Part shown: piece by piece, positions 10,326 to 19,688 of the stretch
How positions within the stretch are numbered: the stretch's first letter is position 1
Layout of the letters: each line of letters begins with the position of its first letter
The notes under the pieces: model-generated
Database searches by the model: none
Told to the model about the DNA's origin: nothing
Seen by the model: the letters and a program-made list of their open reading frames with translations, nothing else
Program-made: the position numbers and the translations under genes
Source of the DNA: Shewanella seohaensis
Lineage (GTDB): Bacteria > Pseudomonadota > Gammaproteobacteria > Enterobacterales > Shewanellaceae
Reading direction: 5' to 3'
Length of the DNA: 64,000 nt
NCBI RefSeq assembly: GCF_025449215.1
Contig: NZ_CP104900.1
Coordinates: forward strand, 3,968,001-4,032,000

Positions 10326-11603
10326 TTATAACTTAATGTCCTCATACTCTTGTGTCGAGAGTTGGTAAAAATTATCGGCATCGGCTAGCAACACATCATA
10401 AACGTTCGAGTCCAACTTACCTTGTTGAACCATAGGCAACATAATCTCCAGCACCTCACTTAAGGACATTGAACCTCGATAAGGCCGATGTTGGGTTAAG
10501 GCTTGAAATACATCGACGAGAGCAAGGATACGCGAAGGTAAATCTAACTGTTCTTGTCTTTTTCTAAAGGGATAGCCCGAGCCATCGAGACGCTCATGGT
10601 GGTTTGACGCCCACTCACCAATCACAGACTTTGGAAAAAAGCTCTTTAAGGTGTGGTCGGTATCGACGGTGTGGCGCTTCATAATCGAGTATTCCTCCCT
10701 AGTCAGCTTGCCTTCCTTATGGAGTAATAAATCGGGGGTTTTGAGCTTACCAACATCGTGTAACAGCCCAGCCACATACAATAACTCGGCATCGGTATCC
10801 GATATGCCACAATCCTTAGCAACCAGTTTTGCCAGCAGTGCAACCTTGTCCGAATGATGAAAAGTAAAGGGACTCTTGGCATCGACAATCCGCGCCAGAA
10901 ATCTTGATATCTGCTTAACGCCTTCGAGATCCAGCTGTTTGTCGTACAGTTGATTCGCCTCAAACTCGAGGGCCATTTGCTCGATATGGGCAGCCTCCAT
11001 GTTGTACCAAAAACCGTCTTTGCTGACTAATTGGCACATGGCCGCCACCATATTCGGCTCGAAGAGCACGCCACTGTGGGCTAGCAAATTATTCGCAACT
11101 AACCCCTCATGGAGGGTGATTAGCTCTTGATGACAACCATGGGTATAGCGCGCCCGCAGAAAATCGGTCCGATCGGCCAGAAACACCAACGCAGCAAGGT
11201 CACGGTCAAACTCAGAGATTGCCGCGGTTTGCAACTCTAGCCAAGGTGTATGGTGATAAAACACAGTGAGGGCAAAGACATCTAGGATAGGACACTTCAT
11301 TAATGCCTCATACCCACGGCGACTGTGGGAAGTGGCATCTTCTGGCTGCATTAATTTGAGTAGGCGTAGATGCTCCTCGGAGGAAGACACGCCGCAGTCA
11401 TGGATAAGCCCCGCAAAATAGGCAAACTGCTTCTTTTCATCTGACCAGCCCAGCACATTGGCGCATTCGTAGGCCATATAGGCCACTCGATGACCGTGGT
11501 GTAAATCATCCACGCCGACAAAATCCAATGCCGTCGCCACGGCTAACAGCGCATGCCGCACATCAATTTTGATGCTGATTTCCTGGGGCTGAAAAGCATT
11601 CAT
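10326..11603 (-). CDS. Two-HD-domain HD-GYP c-di-GMP phosphodiesterase-like protein
   Basis: A 425-residue cytoplasmic protein with two HD domains. The first, in residues 30-160, has DLHHGHRVAYMAYECA and AGLIHDCGVSSSEEH. The second, in residues 240-400, has HHSDKVALLAKL, AGLLHDVGKLKTPDLLL, the GYP signature HHERLDGSGYP and LVDVFQALTQHRPYR. Proteins with the HD-GYP signature hydrolyse c-di-GMP to pGpG or GMP. The N-terminal HD domain may be regulatory. No transmembrane segment is visible. It stands alone, separated from the RND operon by a terminator at 11671-11700. Confidence 0.9.
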   Translation of the reverse strand: MNAFQPQEISIKIDVRHALLAVATALDFVGVDDLHHGHRVAYMAYECANVLGWSDEKKQFAYFAGLIHDCGVSSSEEHLRLLKLMQPEDATSHSRRGYEALMKCPILDVFALTVFYHHTPWLELQTAAISEFDRDLAALVFLADRTDFLRARYTHGCHQELITLHEGLVANNLLAHSGVLFEPNMVAAMCQLVSKDGFWYNMEAAHIEQMALEFEANQLYDKQLDLEGVKQISRFLARIVDAKSPFTFHHSDKVALLAKLVAKDCGISDTDAELLYVAGLLHDVGKLKTPDLLLHKEGKLTREEYSIMKRHTVDTDHTLKSFFPKSVIGEWASNHHERLDGSGYPFRKRQEQLDLPSRILALVDVFQALTQHRPYRGSMSLSEVLEIMLPMVQQGKLDSNVYDVLLADADNFYQLSTQEYEDIKL

Positions 11604-11670
11604 CGCATTTTCCTAATTTAACGCACTAATCTAACTATAGTTACTTCGTCGATATTTACCCGCAAAAATA

Positions 11671-11700
11671 AAAAAAGACCTGCATTTGCAGGTCTTTTAA
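11671..11700 (-). terminator. Rho-independent terminator after the MexF-like gene
   Basis: On the minus strand AAAGACCTGCA and TGCAGGTCTTT pair around a very short loop and are followed by a run of seven T. It closes the MexEF-type operon. Confidence 0.85.
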
Positions 11701-11726
11701 GGAGATAACAGATTGAACTGGTTTAA

Positions 11727-14700
11727 TTATTGTGCCGTTAGCGCTTCCGCTTTACGGCGACCGCGTTTAGCGAGGGCATAGTAAAATAGCGGTGTCAGGA
11801 TTAACCCAAACAGTGTCACCCCTATCATGCCTGCAAATACCGCAACCCCCATGGCCTGGCGCATCTCGGCGCCCGCGCCCGTTGAGAACACCATAGGTAC
11901 CACCCCCATGATGAAGGCGATAGAGGTCATCAAGATGGGGCGTAAACGTAAGCGCGCCGCCTCGAGAATCGACTCCATGACTTCCATACCATGGTCTTGT
12001 TTTTCCTTGGCAAATTCGACAATCAGAATCGCGTTCTTGGTCGCTAAGCCCACAAGGACGATAAGACCAATCTGGGTGAAAATATTATTATCGCCGCCAT
12101 AGATAAGCACACCACTGAGCGCTGAGAGTAAGGTCATTGGGATAATTAAGATAATCGCCAATGGTAAACTCAAACTCTCGTACTGCGCCGCCAGCACCAT
12201 AAACACCAGCAGTATCACCAGAGGGAACACTAACAAGCCTGTGTTACCGGCGAGGATCTGCTGATAGGTCAGCTCAGTCCACTCGTAGGTCATGCCTATC
12301 GGCAAAGTCTCGGCGAGGATTTTCTCAATCGCTGCCTGCGCTTGGCCCGAACTCACACCGGGTGCTGGGCCACCGTTAATCTCAGCCGTGGTGAAACCGT
12401 TATAGTGCATCACACGATCGGGTCCCGCGCTCTGACTCACATTAATAAAGGAGCCAAGTGGGATCATATCGCCATTCACATTAGGCACTTTTAGCTGGCT
12501 AATTTGCTGCGGGCTTTGACGGAATGCTTCGTCGGCCTGCATATTCACCTGATAGGTTCGACCGAAACGATTAAAGTCGTTGACATAGGTCGAGCCCATA
12601 TAGGTTTGTAATGTCTGGAAAATTTGATCGAGCGACACTGCCTGCTGTTTCGCTTTAGTCCGATCGATATCCAGTTCAAGTTGTGGCACGTTCACTTGAT
12701 AGCTAGAGAAAATCCCCGCTAATTGTGGATCGGCCCACGCCTTGTACATTACTTGTTGGGTCACCTGATACAAGGCCTCATAACCAAGGTTGGCTCTGTC
12801 TTGAATTTGCAGACGGAACCCTCCAATAGTGCCGAGGCCTTGCACAGGTGGCGGCGGGAAGATGGCAATAAACGCATCCTGAATACCAGCAAATTGCTGA
12901 TTTAATTGGCCGGCAATCGCATTCGCCGACAGTTCAGGACTCTTACGTAACTCAAAATCATCTAGGGCAACAAACACCACGCCCGAGTTAGGACTATTGG
13001 TAAAACCGTTGATACTCAGACCGGGGAAGGCAATAGAGTGCGCCACACCGGGGTGATTCAAGGCGATGTCGGACATTTTCTTGATCACCGCATCGGTACG
13101 CTCGAGTGAGGCCGCATCCGGTAATTGGGCAAATGCCACTAAATACTGCTTATCCTGTCCTGGCACATAGCCCGTTGGGGTATTTACAAATTGCACGCCC
13201 GTCAGCGCAACCATGCCCAGATACACCAGTCCGATAATGCCGCCAAAACGGATCACTTTACGCACTAAATAGCCATAACCCTCTGATGCACGGTTGAATA
13301 AGCGATTGAATGGCGTAAATAACCAACCACCAAACAGCTTATCCATTAACCGAGTGAGCGCATCTTTAGGCGCATCATGGCCCTTGAGTAACAACGCCGA
13401 TAACGCTGGGCTCAAGGTGAGCGAGTTAATGGCCGAAATAAAGGTCGAAATCGTGATAGTCAGTGCAAACTGCTTATAAAACTGCCCCGTTAATCCGCTC
13501 ATAAAGGCGGTCGGAATAAACACCGCGGCCAACACTAAGGTGGTTGCCACAATCGGCCCAGTCACTTCCTTCATGGCTTTTTGTGTTGCGGCAATGGGGC
13601 TTAAACCCGAGGCGATATTTCGCTCCACGTTTTCTACCACTACGATGGCATCGTCCACCACAATCCCGATGGCCAGCACCAAACCAAACAGCGACAACGC
13701 ATTGAGCGAGAAGCCCATCAAGTGCATAAAGGCGAAGGTACCCACCAAAGACACAGGCACGGCCACCAGCGGAATAATCGAGGCGCGCCAAGTCTGCAGG
13801 AATAGCACCACCACGAGCACCACTAAGAGCACGGCTTCGAGCAGGGTTTTCACCACCGCATGGATAGAGCCACGCACAAACACGGTCGGATCGTACACAA
13901 TCTCGTATTGCAGCCCTTCGGGGAAAGACTTCGCCAGTCTTGCCATTTCGGCGCGCACATCGTCGGAGATTTGAATCGCATTCGAGCCTGATGCTTGGAA
14001 CACTGGAATTGCTACCGCGTCCTTGTTATCCAGCAATGAACGCAGCGCATAGCTGGTTGCACCGAGTTCAACACGCGCCACATCCTTAAGACGGATAACC
14101 TCACCGTTTTGACCAACCTTGATGATAATGTCTTCGAATTCTGACAGTTCAGTCAGACGACCCTTAACGTTGATCAAGAGTTGGAAGTCGGCATTACCAC
14201 TAGGCTGCGCCCCTAAACTGCCCGCTGCCGCTTGCTGATTTTGCTCACGTACCGCGGCGATAATCTCAGCTGGTGACATGCCAAGCGCCGAGACTTTATT
14301 GGGGTCAAGCCAGATCCGCAGACTATATTCGCCCGCACCGAATAAACGCACCGCGCCCACGCCTTTGATGCGTGCTAACTCATCTTTTACGTTGAGCGCC
14401 GCGTAGTTAGACAAATACAGCATGTCATAACGGTTATCCGGCGACAGTAAATGCACCACCATGGTTAAGTCTGGCGAGGATTTTTCGGTCACAATCCCAA
14501 GGCGTTGAACCTCCTGCGGCAAACGTGGCATAGCACGGTCAACCCGGCTCTGTACTTGGGTTTGCGCCCTGTCCACATCGGTGCCAATGGCGAAGGTGAT
14601 GGTCAAGGTCATGCGTCCATCGGACGTCGCCTGCGATGACATATACAGCATGTCTTCGACGCCGTTGATTTCCTGCTCTAAGGGCGAGGCAACCGTTTCG

Positions 14701-14876
14701 GCGATGACTTTAGGGTTAGCGCCAGGGTAGTTGGCGGTTACCACGACCGTCGGAGGCACCACTTCTGGGTATTCGGTAATGGGTAATTGCCAGACGGCAA
14801 TCGCCCCTGTGATAAAAAACAGCAGCGAGAGAACGGCTGCAAATATCGGTCTTTTAATAAAAAACTGCGACAACAT
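11727..14876 (-). CDS. RND efflux permease, MexF-like
   Basis: A full-length 1049-residue inner-membrane RND transporter of the AcrB/MexF (HAE-1) family. It starts with the classic MLSQFFIKRPIFAAVLSLLF amphipathic helix and TM1. TM4 carries GIVVDDAIVVVENVERNI with the proton-relay Asp pair, and the second half has GLATKNAILIVEFAKE. Two large periplasmic porter loops follow TM1 and TM7. It lies 13 bp after the membrane-fusion gene, so the two are co-transcribed. No outer-membrane channel gene is present in the operon; a TolC-like protein encoded elsewhere must complete the pump. A divergent TetR repressor is the likely regulator. Confidence 0.95.
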   Translation of the reverse strand: MLSQFFIKRPIFAAVLSLLFFITGAIAVWQLPITEYPEVVPPTVVVTANYPGANPKVIAETVASPLEQEINGVEDMLYMSSQATSDGRMTLTITFAIGTDVDRAQTQVQSRVDRAMPRLPQEVQRLGIVTEKSSPDLTMVVHLLSPDNRYDMLYLSNYAALNVKDELARIKGVGAVRLFGAGEYSLRIWLDPNKVSALGMSPAEIIAAVREQNQQAAAGSLGAQPSGNADFQLLINVKGRLTELSEFEDIIIKVGQNGEVIRLKDVARVELGATSYALRSLLDNKDAVAIPVFQASGSNAIQISDDVRAEMARLAKSFPEGLQYEIVYDPTVFVRGSIHAVVKTLLEAVLLVVLVVVLFLQTWRASIIPLVAVPVSLVGTFAFMHLMGFSLNALSLFGLVLAIGIVVDDAIVVVENVERNIASGLSPIAATQKAMKEVTGPIVATTLVLAAVFIPTAFMSGLTGQFYKQFALTITISTFISAINSLTLSPALSALLLKGHDAPKDALTRLMDKLFGGWLFTPFNRLFNRASEGYGYLVRKVIRFGGIIGLVYLGMVALTGVQFVNTPTGYVPGQDKQYLVAFAQLPDAASLERTDAVIKKMSDIALNHPGVAHSIAFPGLSINGFTNSPNSGVVFVALDDFELRKSPELSANAIAGQLNQQFAGIQDAFIAIFPPPPVQGLGTIGGFRLQIQDRANLGYEALYQVTQQVMYKAWADPQLAGIFSSYQVNVPQLELDIDRTKAKQQAVSLDQIFQTLQTYMGSTYVNDFNRFGRTYQVNMQADEAFRQSPQQISQLKVPNVNGDMIPLGSFINVSQSAGPDRVMHYNGFTTAEINGGPAPGVSSGQAQAAIEKILAETLPIGMTYEWTELTYQQILAGNTGLLVFPLVILLVFMVLAAQYESLSLPLAIILIIPMTLLSALSGVLIYGGDNNIFTQIGLIVLVGLATKNAILIVEFAKEKQDHGMEVMESILEAARLRLRPILMTSIAFIMGVVPMVFSTGAGAEMRQAMGVAVFAGMIGVTLFGLILTPLFYYALAKRGRRKAEALTAQ

Positions 14877-14889
14877 TCTGTTGGATTCC

Positions 14890-16128
14890 TTAACCGCGGC
14901 TCGCTACTTCAACGTCTGGGGTGGTGATATTTTCTTGATGTTTATCAAGCAGTAATTGAGCTTGACGAAGCGCCTCTAGCTGTTCGCTGTCGGCCATATC
15001 AACCAGATGTGGCTCAATTTGCATCTTAGGACGAACCCTTTGCATGCCATTGACGACGATTTTGTCGTCTGCCGCTAAACCTTGCTTAACAATGCGTAAA
15101 CCTTGAACTTTTTCACCTAGGGTGACGCCGCGATACTCAACAGTGCCATCGTTTGCCACCACTAAGACGAACTTGTTGTTCAGATCCGTGCCCACGGCTT
15201 TATCGTCAATTAAGATGCCGTCATAGGCGCCGCTACCAGCGGTACGTAATCTGGCGAACAGACCAGGGAGCAAGCTGTTGTCTTCATTGCTAAACGTGGC
15301 GCGTACTCGAATAGTGCCCGTCTGTCTGTCCATAGAATTATCGACAAAGTCCACTAGACCTATGTGTTGATATTCGCGCTCGTTAGCCAGCGCCATATAC
15401 ACGGGATTGTCGCCGGCACGAGGGTCTTTACGCTTTTTCTCGGCGGTTAACTTGACGTATTTCAGATAGGTTTGCTCATCCACATCGAAGTAGGCATACA
15501 TGCTGGCGGTCGACACTAAGCTGGTTAATACACTCTGCCCCGCAGACACATAGTTACCCGCGGTGACATTGGCGTAGGAGGCTCGGCCATCAATCGGCGC
15601 GCGCACTTGGGTGTAATCTAAGTCCAACTCGGCGCGCAGCAGCGCCGCTTTCACAGAGGCTACGGCCGCCGTGGTTTGACGTTTGTTAGACTCACGGGTA
15701 TCGAGTAATTCTGCAGATACCGCCTTTTGGGCAAAGAGTTTGCGGGCGCGTTCTAAGTCGTTAGTGGCCAGTTGCTCAGCAGAGAGCGCGCTAGCAAGAT
15801 CTGCTCTTAACCGGGCCACTTCCGCTTCGAACACACTCGCATCGATATGGAAGAGCACATCGCCTTTTTTCACTAAGGCGCCTTCTTTAAAGTTTACCGA
15901 CGCGATATAGCCAGATACGCGTGGCACTAAGGTCACACTCTCTGGCGCCTGCAAACGGCCGGTAAATTCATCCCACTCGGTAACGCGCTCATGCAATACC
16001 TGCGCAACATCGACCTTAGGTGCACCCGGTGCTTGCCCCTGCTGGGCTTCGGGTTCACCACAGGCCGAAAGGACAAAAGCCGCCACGGCAGTCAACATCA
16101 ATATCCGTAAAGGTTGGTTACTTTTCAT
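14890..16128 (-). CDS. RND periplasmic membrane-fusion lipoprotein, MexE-like
   Basis: About 412 residues of the HlyD/AcrA family. An open frame extends to 16188, but the ATG at 16128 is preferred because GAGGA lies seven bases upstream and the signal peptide starts there (MKSNQPLRILMLTAVAAFVLSAC). The Cys is a lipobox residue, so the protein is lipid-anchored. Domains in order are a lipoyl half (VPRVSGYIASVNFKEGALVKKGDVLFHID), an alpha-helical hairpin at about 85-150, a second lipoyl half (VRAPIDGRASYANVTAGNYVSAG), a beta barrel and a membrane-proximal domain. It is followed by the MexF-like permease. Confidence 0.93.
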   Translation of the reverse strand: MKSNQPLRILMLTAVAAFVLSACGEPEAQQGQAPGAPKVDVAQVLHERVTEWDEFTGRLQAPESVTLVPRVSGYIASVNFKEGALVKKGDVLFHIDASVFEAEVARLRADLASALSAEQLATNDLERARKLFAQKAVSAELLDTRESNKRQTTAAVASVKAALLRAELDLDYTQVRAPIDGRASYANVTAGNYVSAGQSVLTSLVSTASMYAYFDVDEQTYLKYVKLTAEKKRKDPRAGDNPVYMALANEREYQHIGLVDFVDNSMDRQTGTIRVRATFSNEDNSLLPGLFARLRTAGSGAYDGILIDDKAVGTDLNNKFVLVVANDGTVEYRGVTLGEKVQGLRIVKQGLAADDKIVVNGMQRVRPKMQIEPHLVDMADSEQLEALRQAQLLLDKHQENITTPDVEVASRG

Positions 16129-16491
16129 CTTACAATCCTCATGTGGCAGGCATTTATCTCGTTTAAGACAGACATCAGTGATGGGCACTCAGTCAAAATC
16201 AATAAATACCGATTGGTAAAAAATATTATGTACTGAGCGGTAATATATAGTGTAAAATGACCCTGTCAACAGCTTTTTGTACCGATGAGTATTTAATTTT
16301 TGTGACAGCTTAATAAATAGCTAGTTAAGCCTTTGAGGTGATTAGCCGCCGATAGCGTGCTATGTGGGCTTGAATGGACGATATATTTTGGTGAGTTACT
16401 CACCTAACCCGCAGACAGCAGGCAAGAGTGGCTGGACATGAACTAAACCCATGTCTATCCTAGGGGCAATTGAGAATTGAGGAGCCTAATG
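16129..16491. promoter_or_regulatory. mexEF-like / tetR divergent regulatory region
   Basis: This 363-bp gap separates the leftward pump operon from the rightward tetR gene. It holds a palindrome TACCGATTGGTA at 16207-16218 and a related copy TACTGAGCGGTA at 16231-16242, 24 bp apart. Small inverted repeats beside a divergent tetR gene are the usual form of TetR-family operators, so these are probable binding sites for the adjacent regulator. The rest of the gap shows no recognisable element. Confidence 0.5.
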
Positions 16492-17109
16492 ATGTCAACC
16501 GTCACCCAGACGCCCTGCGTAGGTCGCCCACGAGCCTTCGACGCCGACGATGCATTAGCTAAAGCCTTGGAAGTCTTCTGGCAAAAAGGTTTTGAAGGTA
16601 CATCGTTAACCGATCTGACTCAGGCCATGGGCATCAACAAACCCAGCCTATATGCCGCCTTTGGTAACAAAGAGCAGCTGTTTCTGAAAGCGATCGAGTT
16701 ATACGAGCAGCGACCCTGTGCATTTTTCTATCCTTCGCTTGAAAAAGAAACCGCCTATCAAGTGGTTGAGGCCATGCTCTATGGCGCAGCATCATCTTTA
16801 GTGGATGAGAGTCACCCCCAAGGCTGCTTGATTGTTCAAGGCGCCCTCGCCTGTAGCGAAGCCGGACAAGCGATCAAAGATACTTTAATTACCCGCCGCC
16901 GTGATGGTGAACAGGCACTATGCCAACGCCTGCAACGGGCAAAGGATGAAGGCGATTTACCCGCAGATGCCGATCCGCTGCTGCTGTCTCGATATATAGG
17001 CACAGTGCTGCAAGGCATGGCAGTGCAAGCCACCAATGGCATATGCCCCGGAGAATTACGCAAAGTCGCCGAGCTAGTGTTAGCCAACTTTCCGAAAAAT
17101 AATGCGTGA
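16492..17109 (+). CDS. TetR/AcrR-family transcriptional regulator
   Basis: About 205 residues. The N-terminus has the TetR helix-turn-helix (ALAKALEVFWQKGFEGTSLTDLTQAMGINKPSLYAAFGNKEQLFLKAIELYE). The C-terminal ligand domain contains SHPQGCLIVQGALACSE, typical of the TetR group with a TetR_C domain near RND or oxidoreductase genes. Two adjacent ATG codons (16489 and 16492) exist. The second has better spacing to GAGGAG. The gene is divergent from the MexEF-like operon and very likely represses it through the palindromes at 16207 and 16231. Confidence 0.92.
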   Translation: MSTVTQTPCVGRPRAFDADDALAKALEVFWQKGFEGTSLTDLTQAMGINKPSLYAAFGNKEQLFLKAIELYEQRPCAFFYPSLEKETAYQVVEAMLYGAASSLVDESHPQGCLIVQGALACSEAGQAIKDTLITRRRDGEQALCQRLQRAKDEGDLPADADPLLLSRYIGTVLQGMAVQATNGICPGELRKVAELVLANFPKNNA

Positions 17110-17135
17110 TAGTGCGACTAGCTGATACCCATTGA

Positions 17136-17170
17136 CATAAACCCCAGCAAACACTGGGGTTTATGCTTTT
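17136..17170. terminator. Bidirectional terminator between tetR and osmC-like gene
   Basis: CATAAACCCCAG and CTGGGGTTTATG form a 12-bp stem with a 6-nt loop, followed by CTTTT. It lies between two convergent genes and may serve both. Confidence 0.8.
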
Positions 17171-17197
17171 AAGCCGCTATCGAAATTAATCTTGAGA

Positions 17198-17626
17198 TTA
17201 GTGCTGAACTTGGTGAGTGACTAAGCTTGGACGCAGCAGATTGTCGTGGACAGGACAACGGTTACACACAGTATCTAAAAACTCGCTCTTTTGTGCATCG
17301 GTTAAGTCAGCATCAATGCTGGCATTGATGGCAATTTCTTTAAATCCCACAGGATCATCCGAAGGCTGGCCTAGTAATCCCGCCGAATTCATCACGGCTC
17401 TGACATGCACATCAAACTGGTGAATGGTGATATTGCGTTCACGCGCAACCATCTTAGCAATCGCCGAAATACAGCCTCCGAGCGAAAATAAAAAGGTCTC
17501 TAAGGGATTAGCGCCTTCATTGGACGCGCTGGGTTGATCGATAATCAGCAAATGCTCACGTACCTGCGCCGTAACCTTCCAACCGCTTCCCATATGTGTG
17601 GTGACTTCAACGACTTTATCCGCCAT
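17198..17626 (-). CDS. OsmC-family protein (YhfA-like)
   Basis: A 142-residue protein of the OsmC/Ohr fold. The two redox Cys positions are visible: FLFSLGGCISAIAKMVARERN near residue 53 and VCNRCPVHDNLLRPS near 122. OsmC proteins are thiol-dependent peroxidases for organic hydroperoxides, but the YhfA-like branch has no assigned substrate. It begins at ATG 17626 and stands alone between terminators and the solute-binding protein gene. I am sure of the family but not of the role. Confidence 0.88.
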   Translation of the reverse strand: MADKVVEVTTHMGSGWKVTAQVREHLLIIDQPSASNEGANPLETFLFSLGGCISAIAKMVARERNITIHQFDVHVRAVMNSAGLLGQPSDDPVGFKEIAINASIDADLTDAQKSEFLDTVCNRCPVHDNLLRPSLVTHQVQH

Positions 17627-17828
17627 GACTTACTCCATTAGTTTTTTTCAATCAGATTATTCTAATAATTAAAAAACCAAAAGTCACAACTTAAGATCAC
17701 AGTTTTATGGCCTAACTCGTTTTGTCATAAACAATCTCGGCCACATCACAAATCGCAAAATCATTAGGTTCGTTATAGGCACTTATGATATAAATTTCCG
17801 ATTAGGAATAGGATGATACGGAAATAAG

Positions 17829-18647
17829 ATGCGTGTTTGCAGCCCAACAAGGAATGAATTTCAGCGAGTAATAAATAACCCGTTGACGTTGTTGACTGCG
17901 GCTTGCTTATTTTTGTTCTCTGCCACAAGCCACTCCTCCTTTGCCCAAGAAAGCCAAAGTAGCCCACAAGCCGTAGGCCATAGCATCACCTTAGCCGCCG
18001 AAGACAGCTGGCCGCCGTTTGCCAATCAGTTTGGCCAAGGGATCTCCCATCGCCTTATCGCAGCGGCATTCAAACAATCTCGAGTGGAAGTCAACAGCCT
18101 AGTCGTACCCTATAGCCGCGCCCTTATGATGGCCGAAAAAGGTGCCGTCGATGGAGTCTTTAACGTGACCCGCGAAGCGAGTACCGAGCAACGTTTTGTG
18201 TTTGGTAACACGCCGCTATTTGTGGCGAAAGCCTCTTTTTATCAACGTAAACAACGCCCGCTCATCGCCGCCAATAAATGGGAAATTCCCAAAGGCAGCA
18301 TAGTCGGGGTCATAAAAAGTTATGAGTATGGCGATGAGTTTCCCGAACTGGTGAAACAGCGCCAACTGAATGTCATCACGGTCGCCAACCAACAGCAACT
18401 GATTAATCTGTTGATGATTGGCCGAGTCGATGCGGCGGTCATGTTCGATTTAGTCGCACAGGAAAACCTGCAAAAAATGGGCGTCAGTGACGATGTGATC
18501 CCCGCATTTAACAACCACAGCAGCGAGATTTATCTAGCCTTTTCGAAGGAAAACCCCAAAGCCGCACAACTCGCTAAAGAGCTGGATCTGGGCTTAACCC
18601 AGTTAAAAGCCAATGGACAGTATCAACAACTGCTTAGCACTAAGTAA
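17829..18647 (+). CDS. Periplasmic solute-binding protein, SBP_bac_3-like orphan
   Basis: A 272-residue protein with a signal peptide (PLTLLTAACLFLFSATSHSSFAQ) and the type-2 periplasmic binding fold of family 3: ITLAAEDSWPPFANQFGQGISHRLIAAAFKQ, then PYSRALMMAEKGAVDGVFNVTREASTEQRFVFG. Family members bind amino acids or act as sensory binding proteins. There is no permease or ATPase gene nearby, so it may serve a distant transporter or a signalling protein. The given start is ATG 17829; a start slightly downstream would leave a more typical signal peptide. Confidence 0.82.
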   Translation: MRVCSPTRNEFQRVINNPLTLLTAACLFLFSATSHSSFAQESQSSPQAVGHSITLAAEDSWPPFANQFGQGISHRLIAAAFKQSRVEVNSLVVPYSRALMMAEKGAVDGVFNVTREASTEQRFVFGNTPLFVAKASFYQRKQRPLIAANKWEIPKGSIVGVIKSYEYGDEFPELVKQRQLNVITVANQQQLINLLMIGRVDAAVMFDLVAQENLQKMGVSDDVIPAFNNHSSEIYLAFSKENPKAAQLAKELDLGLTQLKANGQYQQLLSTK

Positions 18648-18662
18648 CCCTTCAAACCGCCA

Positions 18663-19556
18663 TTAGCTGCCTTGGGTACGGATAATCTCTTGGTTCACCC
18701 AATGTAGCAGCTGCTTAATCGCTTTCGATAGGATCTGATTTTGCCGCACTATGTAACCCAAACTGGTGCTCGGAAACTGTGGCAATGGCGTGACTTTACT
18801 CTTTAAGTGCGTCTTAGTGTAAATCGAAAACTCAGGCACAATCGCCACCCCAAAGCCCGCCTCGGCCCAATCGATTTGCGCATCCACACTGCCGACTTCC
18901 ATGATCCGATAACGGGGTAAATTTAAGGTCGGTAATGCGGGATCGAGCAACTCACGGGTACGGGTATCATGGCCGAGCAGAATCAAAGTCGGCCGCTCCG
19001 CGTGGGGCATATCATGGCTGGCTTGGCTTTGCTGCCACAGCTGCAAATTATCCCCAAGGGCACACCATTTGATTTGCTGTAACTCGGTAAAATGCAGCGG
19101 CTGACTCTCCTTTTGCGCGATCACAAAGCCTAAATCCGCCTCGGCATTAGTCACCAATTCAGAGGCTTGGGAAGACGTAGTATTAAGTAGGGAAAAATCA
19201 ATCCCGGGGAATTCCGCTTTAAATAACTGAAATGGCTGAATAAGCAGCAAACGCGAAATGATATCGCTGGCCGCTATGGTCAAGGTGCCTTGACTGAGAT
19301 CGTTGATAGCATTGAGATCCGCCTGACACACTTGCAGTTCCATCAAGGTCTTCTGGCTGCTCTCGAGCAAACGAAACCCCGCCTGAGTTAGCCTAAACGG
19401 ATTGCGCTCAATCAACTTAACTCGAGTATTCTGCTCCAGTTGTTTGATATGCAAGCTGACATTGGGCTGCGTCATATGCAGCGCCGCTGCCGCCTTTCCG
19501 AAGTGCTTACACTCGGCTAAGGTTACGAAGGTCTTTAACCAATGAAGTTCCAGCAT
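18663..19556 (-). CDS. LysR-family transcriptional regulator
   Basis: About 297 residues: a winged helix-turn-helix (MLELHWLKTFVTLAECKHFGKAAAALHMTQPNVSLHIKQLEQ) followed by a LysR substrate-binding domain (GTLTIAASDIISRLL ... DLGFVIAQ ... AEAGFGVAIVPEF). In-frame starts also lie at 19571 and 19562. MLELHW at 19556 matches the usual LysR N-terminus. The gene is divergent from the PurA paralogue and a LysR-type dyad sits in the gap, so purA control is plausible. The inducer is unknown. Confidence 0.9.
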   Translation of the reverse strand: MLELHWLKTFVTLAECKHFGKAAAALHMTQPNVSLHIKQLEQNTRVKLIERNPFRLTQAGFRLLESSQKTLMELQVCQADLNAINDLSQGTLTIAASDIISRLLLIQPFQLFKAEFPGIDFSLLNTTSSQASELVTNAEADLGFVIAQKESQPLHFTELQQIKWCALGDNLQLWQQSQASHDMPHAERPTLILLGHDTRTRELLDPALPTLNLPRYRIMEVGSVDAQIDWAEAGFGVAIVPEFSIYTKTHLKSKVTPLPQFPSTSLGYIVRQNQILSKAIKQLLHWVNQEIIRTQGS

Positions 19557-19604
19557 CGCATTCATCTCCATCCATATCAGCTCGCCCTATGATATATGAT
19601 TTCC

Positions 19605-19619
19605 TTATCACGACGATAA
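19605..19619. promoter_or_regulatory. Candidate LysR operator between lysR and the purA paralogue
   Basis: TTATC-ACGAC-GATAA is a perfect 5-bp dyad with T-N11-A spacing, the classic LysR-box form. It lies in the 132-bp gap between the divergent genes. Binding has not been shown. Confidence 0.4.
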
Positions 19620-19688
19620 CTATAATTAATTTCTCTTATTCATTAAGCAGGTCTAGCATAATCGCTTAATTCCTGTGGAGATGATGTT

